Shown here: in pieces, positions 1-5,666 of the stretch
How positions within the stretch are numbered: the stretch's first letter is position 1
Layout: every line of letters begins with the position of its first letter
Assembly: GCA_021604885.1 (NCBI GenBank)
Contig: BQJV01000197.1
Span: 1-6,431, forward strand
Length of the DNA stretch: 6,431 nucleotides
Source of the DNA: Acidimicrobiales bacterium
Lineage (GTDB): Bacteria > Actinomycetota > Acidimicrobiia > Acidimicrobiales > Aldehydirespiratoraceae
Direction: 5' to 3'
Made by a program: the position numbers and the translations under genes
The notes under the pieces: generated by a model
Seen by the model: only the letters and a program-made list of their open reading frames with translations
Databases searched by the model: none
Told to the model about the DNA's origin: nothing

Positions 1-1
1 G

Positions 2-508
2 ACCCACGATCTGCGGATCGGCGGGCGGCCGCTCGCCGCCGGCCTCGTGGGACGCGACGATCCCGATCACCCGTTGGGAACGGTGTGGCGCCGCGGCGAC
101 CTGCTCCGCGAGTACCGCGGTGACAGCCACACGGCCGCATGGGTGAACGGCGGTCTCGACGCGGTCCAGATCGGCCTCCTGACCGAGCTCTACTGGGGGC
201 TGCCGATGCGCAGCTACGCCCGCACCCGCGGCTGGACCGACGTCGACTTCGACGCCGCGCTCGACGCGCTGCGCTCCAGCGGCGACATCGACGCCGACGG
301 TGGATTCACCGATCGTGGACGCGAGCGGCGCGAGGAGATCGAGCGCCGGACCGATGATCAGATGATGCCTGTGCTCGCCGCGCTCGGCGACGACGTCGAG
401 GAGCTGATCGAGCTGCTCGAGCCGTGGGGCGAGGCGATCCGGGCCGCCGGGGGCTATCTCGCGTCCGGTCCGCACGACCTGGCCGCAGGGTCCGGAGCCG
501 CCGAGTAG
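2..508 (+). CDS. SCO6745-family (SalK-like) protein, C-terminal part; 5' end outside window
   Basis: The reading frame is open from base 2 to a TAG stop at 506-508, giving 168 visible residues. The internal GTG at 47 is not needed as a start, because the upstream codons read as typical family sequence (GGRPLAAGL). Recognisable family landmarks follow: LGTVWRRGDLLREYRGDSH, then a small-residue/LD stretch, then ARTRGWTDVDFDAALDALRSSGDIDADGGFTDRGRERREEIE, given here in segments and resembling a winged-helix with its wing, and an acidic amphipathic C-terminal helix. I recognise the order from the SCO6745/SalK family (HTH_67-type) of actinobacteria, whose members are about 260-290 residues, so roughly 100 N-terminal residues are missing. 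The biochemical role of the family is not established. SalK was named from an antibiotic cluster, but nothing here suggests secondary metabolism. The gene converges on the ATPase gene with a 7-bp gap. Confidence 0.78.
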   Translation, partial: THDLRIGGRPLAAGLVGRDDPDHPLGTVWRRGDLLREYRGDSHTAAWVNGGLDAVQIGLLTELYWGLPMRSYARTRGWTDVDFDAALDALRSSGDIDADGGFTDRGRERREEIERRTDDQMMPVLAALGDDVEELIELLEPWGEAIRAAGGYLASGPHDLAAGSGAAE

Positions 509-523
509 GCGACGCCTATTCGG
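501..523. terminator. Bidirectional stem-loop candidate across two convergent stop codons
   Basis: The 11-base arm CCGAGTAGGCG (501-511) is followed by one base and the arm CGCCTATTCGG (513-523). The arms match at 10 of 11 positions, and the odd pair would be G-U in one transcript. As RNA it folds into a 9-10 bp stem with a 3-5 nt loop from either strand. It contains the TAG stop of the SCO6745-family gene (506-508) and the TAG stop of the ATPase gene (516-518). Neither side has a U-tract, so it is not a classical intrinsic terminator; a U-less actinobacterial-type terminator or an mRNA 3'-end stabiliser is inferred from position and symmetry. Confidence 0.55.
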
Positions 524-2516
524 GTCGGAGGTCGAGTCGCCGGAGGAGTTGTGCGTTGGCGGCGACGACGATGGTGGAGGCGCTCATGGCGAGGGCGGCC
601 GCGGCGGGCGGCAAGCTGATGCCGGCGAACGAGAATGCGCCGGCGGCGATGGGGATCGCGAGCAGGTTGTAGGCCGTCGCCCAGATCAGGTTCTGAATCA
701 TCTTGCGGTAGCTGGCGGTCGAGAGCTCGATGACGCCGGTGACCCCACGGGGATCGCTGGACGCGAGCACGACACCGGCGGACTCGATCGCAACGTCGGT
801 GCCGGCCCCGATGGCGATTCCGACGTCGGCGCGAGCGAGCGCAGGGGCGTCGTTGACGCCGTCTCCGACCATCGCCACGGTCAGGCCTCGGCTCTGGAGC
901 TCGGCGACCTTGGAGTCCTTGTCCTGGGGCAGGACCTCGGCGAACACTTCGTCGATCTCGAGCTGGGCGGCAACGCCATCCGCGACCTGTCGGGCGTCAC
1001 CGGTGATGAGCACGACACGCTTTCCCTGTGCATGAAGGGTTTCGATCGCGACCCGCGACTCCGGGCGGATCTCGTCGGCGAGCGTCATCGCGCCGGCGAC
1101 GCGGCCGTCGTCGATGACGTAGAGGACCGATCCGCCGTCGTGACGCCACCGGGCGAGGGTCGGGCCGAGCTCGGGGGGTTCGGACGCGCCGACCGAATCG
1201 AGGAGCGCCGGTCCGCCGACCTGGATCTCGTGCCCATCCACCATTCCACGCACACCGCGTCCGCTCGATGCCGCCACGTCGGTGGCTGCCGGCAGGTCGG
1301 CGCGTGCGGGGGCGGCGGCCAGGATCGCTCGGGCGATCGGGTGCTCGCTCTCGATCTCCACGGATGCGGCAAGGGCCAGCACGTGGTGCCGGGTCCAGCC
1401 GTCGGCCGCGGCGTGGTCGACGACGGCGTGGTTGCCCTTCGTCAGCGTGCCGGTCTTGTCGAACAGGATGGCGTCGACGGTACGCATTCGCTCCAACGCG
1501 AGCCGGTCCTTCACCAGGATGCCGGCCTGCGCCGACGTCGCCGTCGAGATGGCGATCACCAGGGGGATCGCCAGTCCGAGCGCATGGGGGCAGGCGATGA
1601 CCAGGACGGTGACTGTCCGGATCACCCCCTCGGCTGCGTCGCCGGCGAGGAGCCAGGCGGTGAAGGTGACGACGGCGGAACCCGTCGCGAGGTAGAAGAG
1701 CGCCGCGGCGGCTCGGTCGGCGAGGGCCTGGGTGCGGGACTGCGAGGACTGTGCGTCGGCGACGAGCCGTTGAATGCCGGCGAGCGCGGTGTCCTCACCC
1801 ACGGCGTCGATTCGGACGCGTATCGACGAGTCGGTCGACACGGTGCCGGCGACCACCCGCTCGCCTTCCTCTCGGGTGGTGGGTTTGGACTCGCCGGTGA
1901 TCATGGATTCGTCGAGCGCGGCGCGGCCGTCGACGATGACCCCGTCGGCCGGGACGCGTGCCCCAGGCCGAATGAGCACGACATCGTCGACGACGAGGTC
2001 GGCGATCGCGACCTCCTCGACACTGTCTCCGGAAACCCGCTCAGCTCGATCCGGTAGGAGTGCCGCCAGCGCGGCGAGAGCTCCCTGGGCCTGACCGATC
2101 GCCTTCATTTCCTGCCAGTGGCCCAGCAACATGACGACGATGAGTGCGGCCAGTTCCCACCAGAAGTCGAGATCGCCCCAGTCGAGAGAGGACGCGAACG
2201 AGGAAACGAAGGCGACCGTGATGGCCAACGAGATCAGCAGCATCATTCCTGGCTGCCGGTTTCGTACCTCCGCCACGCCGCCGGTGAGGAAGGGGCTTCC
2301 GCCCCAGACGTAGATGACCGTCCCGATCAGCGGAGGTATCCACGCCGCCCATGCCGCGCTGATCTCGTACCCGAACCACTCCTGGATCTGATCCGAGAAC
2401 ACCAGCACCGGCAGAGCCAGCGCACTGTTCCACCAGAACAGGCGACGGAACATGTCCGGGTCGTGGCCGGCGTGGCGGTCGTGATTGTGGTGCTCGCTGG
2501 TGTGCATGTCGTTCAT
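516..2516 (-). CDS. copB: Heavy-metal-translocating P-type ATPase, CopB-like (P1B-3)
   Basis: An integral-membrane ATP-driven efflux pump of 666 residues. The N-terminus is His-rich (HTSEHHNHDRHAGHD, residues 5-19) and has no CxxC metal-binding domain. Eight membrane segments are visible at about 28-42, 55-72, 90-108, 119-135, 271-290, 298-325, 608-626 and 632-655. Catalytic motifs are complete: TGES 207-210, phosphorylated Asp353 in DKTGT, His392-Pro393, TGD 505-507 and GDGVNDAP 551-558. The subgroup signature is unusually clear: CPH 309-311 in TM6, N609-x6-YN-x4-P622 in TM7 and MSxST 644-648 in TM8. These define P1B-3 (copper, Cu2+ or Cu+, sometimes silver). The frame stays open back to 2717, but that extension is low-complexity and overlaps both the promoter and the next gene, so ATG 2516 is chosen (ATG 2507 possible). 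No clear Shine-Dalgarno precedes it. A MerR-type promoter lies just upstream. Confidence 0.92.
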   Translation of the reverse strand: MNDMHTSEHHNHDRHAGHDPDMFRRLFWWNSALALPVLVFSDQIQEWFGYEISAAWAAWIPPLIGTVIYVWGGSPFLTGGVAEVRNRQPGMMLLISLAITVAFVSSFASSLDWGDLDFWWELAALIVVMLLGHWQEMKAIGQAQGALAALAALLPDRAERVSGDSVEEVAIADLVVDDVVLIRPGARVPADGVIVDGRAALDESMITGESKPTTREEGERVVAGTVSTDSSIRVRIDAVGEDTALAGIQRLVADAQSSQSRTQALADRAAAALFYLATGSAVVTFTAWLLAGDAAEGVIRTVTVLVIACPHALGLAIPLVIAISTATSAQAGILVKDRLALERMRTVDAILFDKTGTLTKGNHAVVDHAAADGWTRHHVLALAASVEIESEHPIARAILAAAPARADLPAATDVAASSGRGVRGMVDGHEIQVGGPALLDSVGASEPPELGPTLARWRHDGGSVLYVIDDGRVAGAMTLADEIRPESRVAIETLHAQGKRVVLITGDARQVADGVAAQLEIDEVFAEVLPQDKDSKVAELQSRGLTVAMVGDGVNDAPALARADVGIAIGAGTDVAIESAGVVLASSDPRGVTGVIELSTASYRKMIQNLIWATAYNLLAIPIAAGAFSFAGISLPPAAAALAMSASTIVVAANAQLLRRLDLRPE

Positions 2517-2547
2517 CGGACGGATGGATGGTCGTCGTCCAACCTGT

Positions 2548-2579
2548 GTCCTACACCTTCCATCCGAGTAGAAGGTCAA
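2548..2579 (-). promoter_or_regulatory. MerR-family (CueR/ZntR-type) promoter-operator of the ATPase gene
   Basis: Read on the minus strand, there is a -35 TTGACC (2579-2574) and a -10 TAGGAC (2553-2548) separated by 20 bp. The overlong spacer holds a 22-bp dyad, ACCTTC-N10-GAAGGT (2576-2555), with perfect 6-bp outer arms and further partial symmetry inside. The overlapping TTGACCTTC...GAAGGT layout and the 19-20 bp spacer are hallmarks of promoters activated by DNA distortion by MerR-family metal sensors. The copA (CueR) promoter has a 19-bp spacer and very similar half-sites; zntA (ZntR) has a 20-bp spacer and a 22-bp operator. The start point would fall near 2541, leaving a leader of about 25 nt that contains a possible 5-bp stem (GGACG/CGTCC, 2518-2522 with 2536-2540). 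No merR-family gene is in the window. Confidence 0.8.
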
Positions 2580-2598
2580 GGGCTCCGAGGAGCGGTAC

Positions 2599-2898
2599 TC
2601 AGTCCGGCAGGGCGCGGATGACGGCGATGTCGTCGGCGGACACCGCTGCGCCGTACGCGGCGGCGTAGAGACCGCGGTGCCCACCGCCCGCGTCGAGGGC
2701 GAAGAGGATCGCCTCATCGCCGGGGTCGCTCGCGCCTTCGAACCGCACGGTCTCGTCGACCTGCATCTCGGTCGGGTCGAAGACGGCGCCGCATTCGTCG
2801 CATTCGAGGAGTTCCCGGTCGTTGGCGCGATAGTCGATGTGATAGCCGGTGCCGCGCAACCGAGTGATCGCCTGGCTCAGTGTCTCCATGGGTTCCAT
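2599..2898 (-). CDS. Conserved hypothetical protein, 99 aa (small family often misnamed phosphoribosylpyrophosphate synthetase)
   Basis: A small acidic soluble protein. It begins with a short helix (METLSQAITRLRGTGY, residues 4-19), then LLECDECGAVFDPTEMQVDE with a CxxC pair (C33, C36), then VRFEGASDPGDEAILFAL and a Gly/Ala-rich tail ending in an Asp-rich segment. The order (helix, Y-x-D/N-F/Y, C/E-C, F/L-x-P-x-E/D, D-E-x-x-R-F-E-G-x-S/T-D/N-P, L-F-A-L) resembles small proteins in Bacteroidetes and other bacteria that databases often call phosphoribosylpyrophosphate synthetase. It is far too short for that enzyme and shows no PRPP-binding loop, so function is unknown. The single CxxC could be half of a zinc site. 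ATG 2898 is preferred because AAGGA lies 7 nt upstream; ATG 2889 is the alternative. It lies 42 bp downstream of the oxidoreductase gene, probably co-transcribed with it, and 82 bp upstream of the separately promoted ATPase gene. Confidence 0.75.
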   Translation of the reverse strand: MEPMETLSQAITRLRGTGYHIDYRANDRELLECDECGAVFDPTEMQVDETVRFEGASDPGDEAILFALDAGGGHRGLYAAAYGAAVSADDIAVIRALPD

Positions 2899-2940
2899 CG
2901 TGATGTCCTTTCCGGCGGAGGATGCAGTTCGCCGATCGGG

Positions 2941-3852
2941 TCAGCTGTTGGCGAGTTCGCGCAGCAGCGCGCGGGTGCGGTTCCGGGAGCCGGAACGGTC
3001 ATCGCCCACGGGGAACGGTGCCGCCCACACGTCCGACGCCCCGGCGTCGAGCAGACCCTGGAGCTGTGTGGCGACGGAGGCTTCGTCGCCGACGATCGCG
3101 GCCTCGGCGGGTCCGTCGACGTCACCGTGGGCGAGGAGTCGCTGATAGTTCGGGAGCGTGCCGTAGACGACGAACTGCTCGGCTGCGACGGCGCGCGCCT
3201 CGTCGACATCGTCGTGCACGGCGACCGGGAGACCGGCGACGACGCGCGGGGTCGGTCGCCCTGCTGCCGCCGCGGCCTCGTCGATGCGGGGGCGGACGTG
3301 ACTCTCGATCGCCTTTGCATTGCCCATCCACAGCACCGTGCCGTCGGCCTTCTCGCCGGCGACCCGCAGAAGGCGGGGACCGAGCGCCGCGATCAGTACC
3401 GGGACGGGATGCGCCGGTCGCGTGGCGCCACCCATGCCGTGGTAGCTCAGGTCCTCGCCTGCATAGTCGACGTGCTCCCCATCGAGCAGGGGCATGAGGA
3501 TGTCGACGTACTCCTCGGTGTGGCGACCCGGATGGCTGTAGGCCATGTCGTAGACGCCCTCGATCACCGGCTCGTGGGACGGGCCGATGCCGAGCACGAA
3601 GCCGGGGCGGCCCATCGCGGCCGCGATCCCACCCGCCCGCTGCGCCATCAGCGAGGGGTGACACGGATAGGTCTGCACGATCGAGGTGCCGATCTCCAAG
3701 CTCGAGGTCGCCGCCCCGACCATCGCGAGCAGGGCGTCGCCCGGGCCGCCGCCGGGGTACCACATGGCGCTGAAGCCCTCGTCCTCCGCCCGCTTGGCCT
3801 GATCGATCAACTTCTCGGCGCTCGACGCGCCACCTGTGAGTCCGATGTGCAT
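2941..3852 (-). CDS. LLM-class flavin/F420-dependent oxidoreductase (TIGR03564-like)
   Basis: A soluble TIM-barrel enzyme of 303 residues, close to the size usual for this subgroup. Strand 1 is MHIGLTGGAS, followed by DEGFSAMWYPGG (24-35) and the barrel segments SLEIGTSIVQTYPCHPSLMA (51-70) and GFVLGIGPSHEPVIEG (84-99), the phrase I associate with the TIGR03564 F420-dependent subfamily. Then come PVLIAALGPRLLRVAGE (150-166) and a C-terminal GDEASVATQLQGLLDAGASD (255-274). Family members use coenzyme F420 (some use FMN) for hydride transfer; the substrate cannot be read from sequence. ATG 3852 is preferred over the in-frame TTG 3861, because TAGG sits 9 nt before it and the protein then begins at the first barrel strand. 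The gene is divergent from cmtR across about 80 bp, so the CmtR-type dyad also lies in its upstream region. The 99-residue gene follows it. Confidence 0.88.
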   Translation of the reverse strand: MHIGLTGGASSAEKLIDQAKRAEDEGFSAMWYPGGGPGDALLAMVGAATSSLEIGTSIVQTYPCHPSLMAQRAGGIAAAMGRPGFVLGIGPSHEPVIEGVYDMAYSHPGRHTEEYVDILMPLLDGEHVDYAGEDLSYHGMGGATRPAHPVPVLIAALGPRLLRVAGEKADGTVLWMGNAKAIESHVRPRIDEAAAAAGRPTPRVVAGLPVAVHDDVDEARAVAAEQFVVYGTLPNYQRLLAHGDVDGPAEAAIVGDEASVATQLQGLLDAGASDVWAAPFPVGDDRSGSRNRTRALLRELANS

Positions 3853-3902
3853 GCCTCGCAACCTACCGGCCGGGACCGGGCTGCTTCTCCCGCGGTGGGG
3901 CG

Positions 3903-3926
3903 ATGGTACAGCTTACGCTGTATCAT
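3903..3926. promoter_or_regulatory. Operator-like 24-bp dyad (probable CmtR/ArsR site) with embedded -10 element
   Basis: The arm ATGGTACAGC (3903-3912), a 4-bp centre and the arm GCTGTATCAT (3917-3926) match at 9 of 10 positions. This AT-richer block stands out in high-GC surroundings and ends 6 bp before the preferred cmtR ATG. Its right end contains TATCAT (3921-3926), a TANNNT -10 hexamer that would place the start of transcription at or next to A3933, giving a leaderless mRNA. I see no convincing -35. A repressor bound here would cover the -10, so autorepression is the natural reading. The opposite strand also offers -10-like hexamers inside the dyad, so the divergent oxidoreductase gene could share control (inference). 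Confidence 0.72.
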
Positions 3927-3932
3927 TCGCCC

Positions 3933-4253
3933 ATGCTCGACAGTGTGCAACGAATCGACGGGGCGGCGTTGGAGCGCCTGGGCCGCGCCCTGGCGGATGC
4001 GTCGCGGCGTCGGATCCTGATGGAGCTCCTGGAGGGTCCGGCGTATCCGGCCGAGCTCGCTGAGCGGCTGGGCCTGGGCAAGGCGAACACGTCCAACCAC
4101 CTGACCTGCCTTCGTGGTTGTGGGCTGGTCGTCGGCGAGCCGGAGGGCCGCAAGGTGCGCTACGAGTTGGCCGACGAGCGCCTGGCCGACGGGCTGCGCA
4201 CCCTGGCCGCGGTCGTGTTGTCGATCGACCCTGACTGTGGCCACGGGCGATGA
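3933..4253 (+). CDS. cmtR: CmtR-like ArsR/SmtB-family metal-sensing repressor
   Basis: A 106-residue winged-helix repressor, expected to bind DNA as a dimer and release it when Cd(II) or Pb(II) binds. LGRALADASRRRILMELLEG (16-35) is the first half of the fold; YPAELAERLGL (38-48) and KANTSNHLTCLRGCGLVV (50-67) form the helix-turn-helix; EGRKVRYEL (71-79) is the wing. C59 and C63 in the recognition helix (CLRGC) and C102 near the end match Mycobacterium tuberculosis CmtR Cys57, Cys61 and Cys102, the known Cd/Pb ligands, in residue and spacing. ATG 3933 is chosen over ATG 3903 because the longer start would put coding sequence through the operator dyad, and CmtR begins at an equivalent point. 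No Shine-Dalgarno is visible, which fits leaderless translation. The stop overlaps the next start (ATGA). Confidence 0.9.
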   Translation: MLDSVQRIDGAALERLGRALADASRRRILMELLEGPAYPAELAERLGLGKANTSNHLTCLRGCGLVVGEPEGRKVRYELADERLADGLRTLAAVVLSIDPDCGHGR

Positions 4254-4606
4254 GCGCCGTGCCGGCCATGATTCGGGAGCGGTTGCGCGGCGACCTCGCC
4301 ACCGCTCGGGAGGCACGGCGCGCGGGTGAGCGCGAACGGAGCTGGGAGCTGCTGGAGGACGCCCATGTGTTGAGCCAGCCGTGGTGGGGCTGGCATGTAC
4401 GCGTGCACGCGTCGATGCTCGTCGCCGGGATGCTCGCACGCGATGGGCGGGAGGTCTGGGGTCAGTGTTTGCGGCTGGTGGTGGCCGGGCCGGGCTCGGT
4501 GCTGGGTCGATTTCCGGCGGGCAACCCGGGGCGGGCGAGGGTTCCGGCGACACAGCCGATGCCGATCCGAGACGACCTCGCCGAACTGTTGCGGGCAGCC
4601 CGATGA
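4250..4606 (+). CDS. DUF3703-family protein in the cmtR operon
   Basis: A 118-residue protein that I recognise as DUF3703. An N-terminal helix rich in Arg and Glu (residues 7-33) leads into SWELLEDAHVLSQ (31-43), then HVRVHASMLVAGMLARDGREVWGQCLRLVVAG (49-80, in two helices), and the family tail GNPGRARVPATQPMPIRDDLAELL (91-114). Conserved-looking potential ligands are H39, H49 and H53, with C73 nearby. The 49-80 segment is partly hydrophobic, so membrane association is possible but not clear. The family has no established function; its members commonly sit beside metal-resistance genes, and here it is wedged between a Cd/Pb-type sensor and a cation exporter. ATGA overlaps on both sides (4250-4253 and 4603-4606) indicate translational coupling, so a role in the same metal response is inferred. 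Confidence 0.85.
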   Translation: MSAVPAMIRERLRGDLATAREARRAGERERSWELLEDAHVLSQPWWGWHVRVHASMLVAGMLARDGREVWGQCLRLVVAGPGSVLGRFPAGNPGRARVPATQPMPIRDDLAELLRAAR

Positions 4607-5235
4607 CCGCCCGGGTCGGCGAGCGCCGCGCGGAGCTGTTGCGCCGGGCGTGGTGGTTGGCGGTCTTCACGGTTGTGTGGAATGTCGCCGAGGGTGCCGT
4701 GGCGATCACCGCCGCCGCGCTGGCGGGTAGTCGCGCCCTGCTCGGGTTTGGTGTCGACTCCTTTGTGGAGTCCGCGTCCGCTGGAGTGCTGATCTGGCGG
4801 CTGCACGTCGAGCAGCGGTCACCGGAACGGGCCGAACACGTCGAGCAGCGTGCACTCCGGATCATCGGCGTCACGTTCCTGGTGCTGGCCGCGGTGGTCG
4901 GGGTCGAGTCGATCCGATCGCTGCTCGCCGGCGAACAGCCCGATGTCAGCCGCACGGGGATCGTGCTGACGGCCGTCTCATTACTCGTGATGCCGGTGCT
5001 CGCGCGCGAGAAGCGCCGCGTCGGGCGCGAGCTCGGCGCCCGCTCGGTGGAGGCCGACAGCCGCCAGACCCAGGCCTGCGTCTACCTGTCCGCGGTCGTT
5101 CTCCTCGGGTTGACGGCCAACGCCGTGTTCGGCTGGTGGTGGGCCGATCCCGTCGCCGCCCTCGGTGTCGTCGGCTTCCTGGTCCGTGAGGGACGTGACG
5201 CGCTCGTGGCCGAGCACGTCGACGACTGCTGCTGA
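4603..5235 (+). CDS. Cation-efflux (CDF-like) transporter with Cys-Cys C-terminus
   Basis: A 210-residue membrane protein with about six hydrophobic segments (16-36, 43-66, 84-104, 117-134, 158-176, 179-195). Family landmarks are GFGVDSFVESASAGVLIWRL (48-67), RALRIIGVTFLVLA (83-96), ADSRQTQACVYLSA (151-164) and GWWWADPVAAL (177-187). It ends right after TM6 in DDCC, so the cytoplasmic domain of classical cation diffusion facilitators (about 290-300 aa) is missing. By my eye alignment with YiiP, TM2 keeps acidic residues (D52, E56), but the TM5 His and Asp ligands are replaced by Q155 and C159. That, with the Cys-Cys tail, suits a soft metal such as Cd or Pb and agrees with the CmtR-type regulator. 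The frame is open back to 4381, but ATG 4603 is chosen because it overlaps the DUF3703 stop as ATGA and begins at the family N-terminus. Confidence 0.86.
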   Translation: MTARVGERRAELLRRAWWLAVFTVVWNVAEGAVAITAAALAGSRALLGFGVDSFVESASAGVLIWRLHVEQRSPERAEHVEQRALRIIGVTFLVLAAVVGVESIRSLLAGEQPDVSRTGIVLTAVSLLVMPVLAREKRRVGRELGARSVEADSRQTQACVYLSAVVLLGLTANAVFGWWWADPVAALGVVGFLVREGRDALVAEHVDDCC

Positions 5236-5257
5236 GCGGGCGGAGCCGTGCGTTGCT

Positions 5258-5635
5258 TCAGGCGAGGCTCCAGAGTTCGATGCGGTTCCCCTCGGGGTCG
5301 TGGAACTCGATGTAGTCGGTGTCCCATCGCCGGGCGATCTCGGTGACGTCGATCTCGAGCCCGCGCAGAGCACGATGTGCGGTCGCGAGGTCGGGGACCT
5401 GCCAGCTGAGCGTGATGCCGGCACCGTGGCCGGCGGGAATACTGGTGCGGTCGGCGTCGGCCAGGCTGAGGTGGGCGGCGTTGCCGAGCGCCACCTCGAC
5501 GAACCAGTCGGTCCGGTGGGTGACGGTCAGGCCGAGCGTGGTCGCGTAGAAGGCGACGGTGTCGGCCCACCAGGCGCAGTAGAGGATCGTGTTCGTTCGC
5601 ACGACGGTGAGCGGCGACGTCGGTTCTCCCTGCAT
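5258..5635 (-). CDS. VOC-family (glyoxalase/bleomycin-resistance-like) protein
   Basis: A 125-residue protein of a single vicinal-oxygen-chelate domain, the normal size for one such unit, which usually works as a dimer. Two beta-alpha-beta-beta-beta modules are visible: TNTILYCAWWADTVAFYATTLGLTVTH (14-40, in two elements) with WFVEVALGNAAHLSLAD (44-60), and ITLSWQVPDLATAHRALRGL (73-92) followed by DTDYIEFHDPEGNRIELWS (105-123). The closing DPEGNRIELW is the family signature, and E121 is a likely metal ligand. The first-strand ligand position carries no obvious His, so the metal site may be incomplete and catalysis is uncertain. ATG 5635 has a strong GGGAGG 6 nt upstream. It is divergent from the Rrf2 regulator gene, whose operator lies about 30 bp before this start, so shared control is plausible. 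The substrate is not inferable. Confidence 0.85.
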   Translation of the reverse strand: MQGEPTSPLTVVRTNTILYCAWWADTVAFYATTLGLTVTHRTDWFVEVALGNAAHLSLADADRTSIPAGHGAGITLSWQVPDLATAHRALRGLEIDVTEIARRWDTDYIEFHDPEGNRIELWSLA

Positions 5636-5637
5636 TG

Positions 5638-5666
5638 TTGGCCTCCCGGACGGGTGTGAGTAGTCT
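5638..5666 (+). promoter_or_regulatory. Probable promoter of the Rrf2-family regulator gene
   Basis: The elements are -35 TTGGCC (5638-5643), a 17-bp spacer and -10 TAGTCT (5661-5666). The -10 ends 7 bp before G5673, the first base of the GTG start, which predicts a leaderless transcript; no Shine-Dalgarno precedes this GTG. The -35 overlaps the ribosome-binding region of the divergent VOC gene (GGAGG on the other strand), so the two genes share a very short control region of 37 bp. Confidence 0.5.

Noticed and set aside
549..2057. Long open frame of 502 codons on the + strand
   Set aside because: It lies antisense to the ATPase gene and its translation is low-complexity Gly/Asp/Arg-rich with no domain; it is a typical high-GC shadow.
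2518..2540. Stem GGACG/CGTCC in the ATPase leader as a riboregulator
   Set aside because: Five base pairs around a 13-nt loop is expected by chance at this GC content; noted in the promoter entry only.
2517..2717. N-terminal extension of the ATPase frame by 67 codons
   Set aside because: The extension is Ser/Arg/Pro-rich, runs through the MerR-type promoter and overlaps the 99-residue gene; the family N-terminus starts at 2516.
3903..3932. Longer cmtR start at ATG 3903 (116 residues)
   Set aside because: These ten codons are the operator dyad itself, and known CmtR begins at a point matching ATG 3933.
2677..4020. 447-codon open frame on the + strand
   Set aside because: Antisense to the oxidoreductase and 99-residue genes, with no recognisable motif, and it crosses the divergent promoter region.
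3807..4955. 382-codon open frame on the - strand
   Set aside because: Antisense to cmtR, DUF3703 and the transporter; compositionally biased Ser/Arg/Pro sequence without a domain.
5225..5265. Possible terminator hairpin between the transporter and VOC genes
   Set aside because: Only a short CTGAGC/GCTTCAG pairing with a bulge and a long loop; too weak to call.
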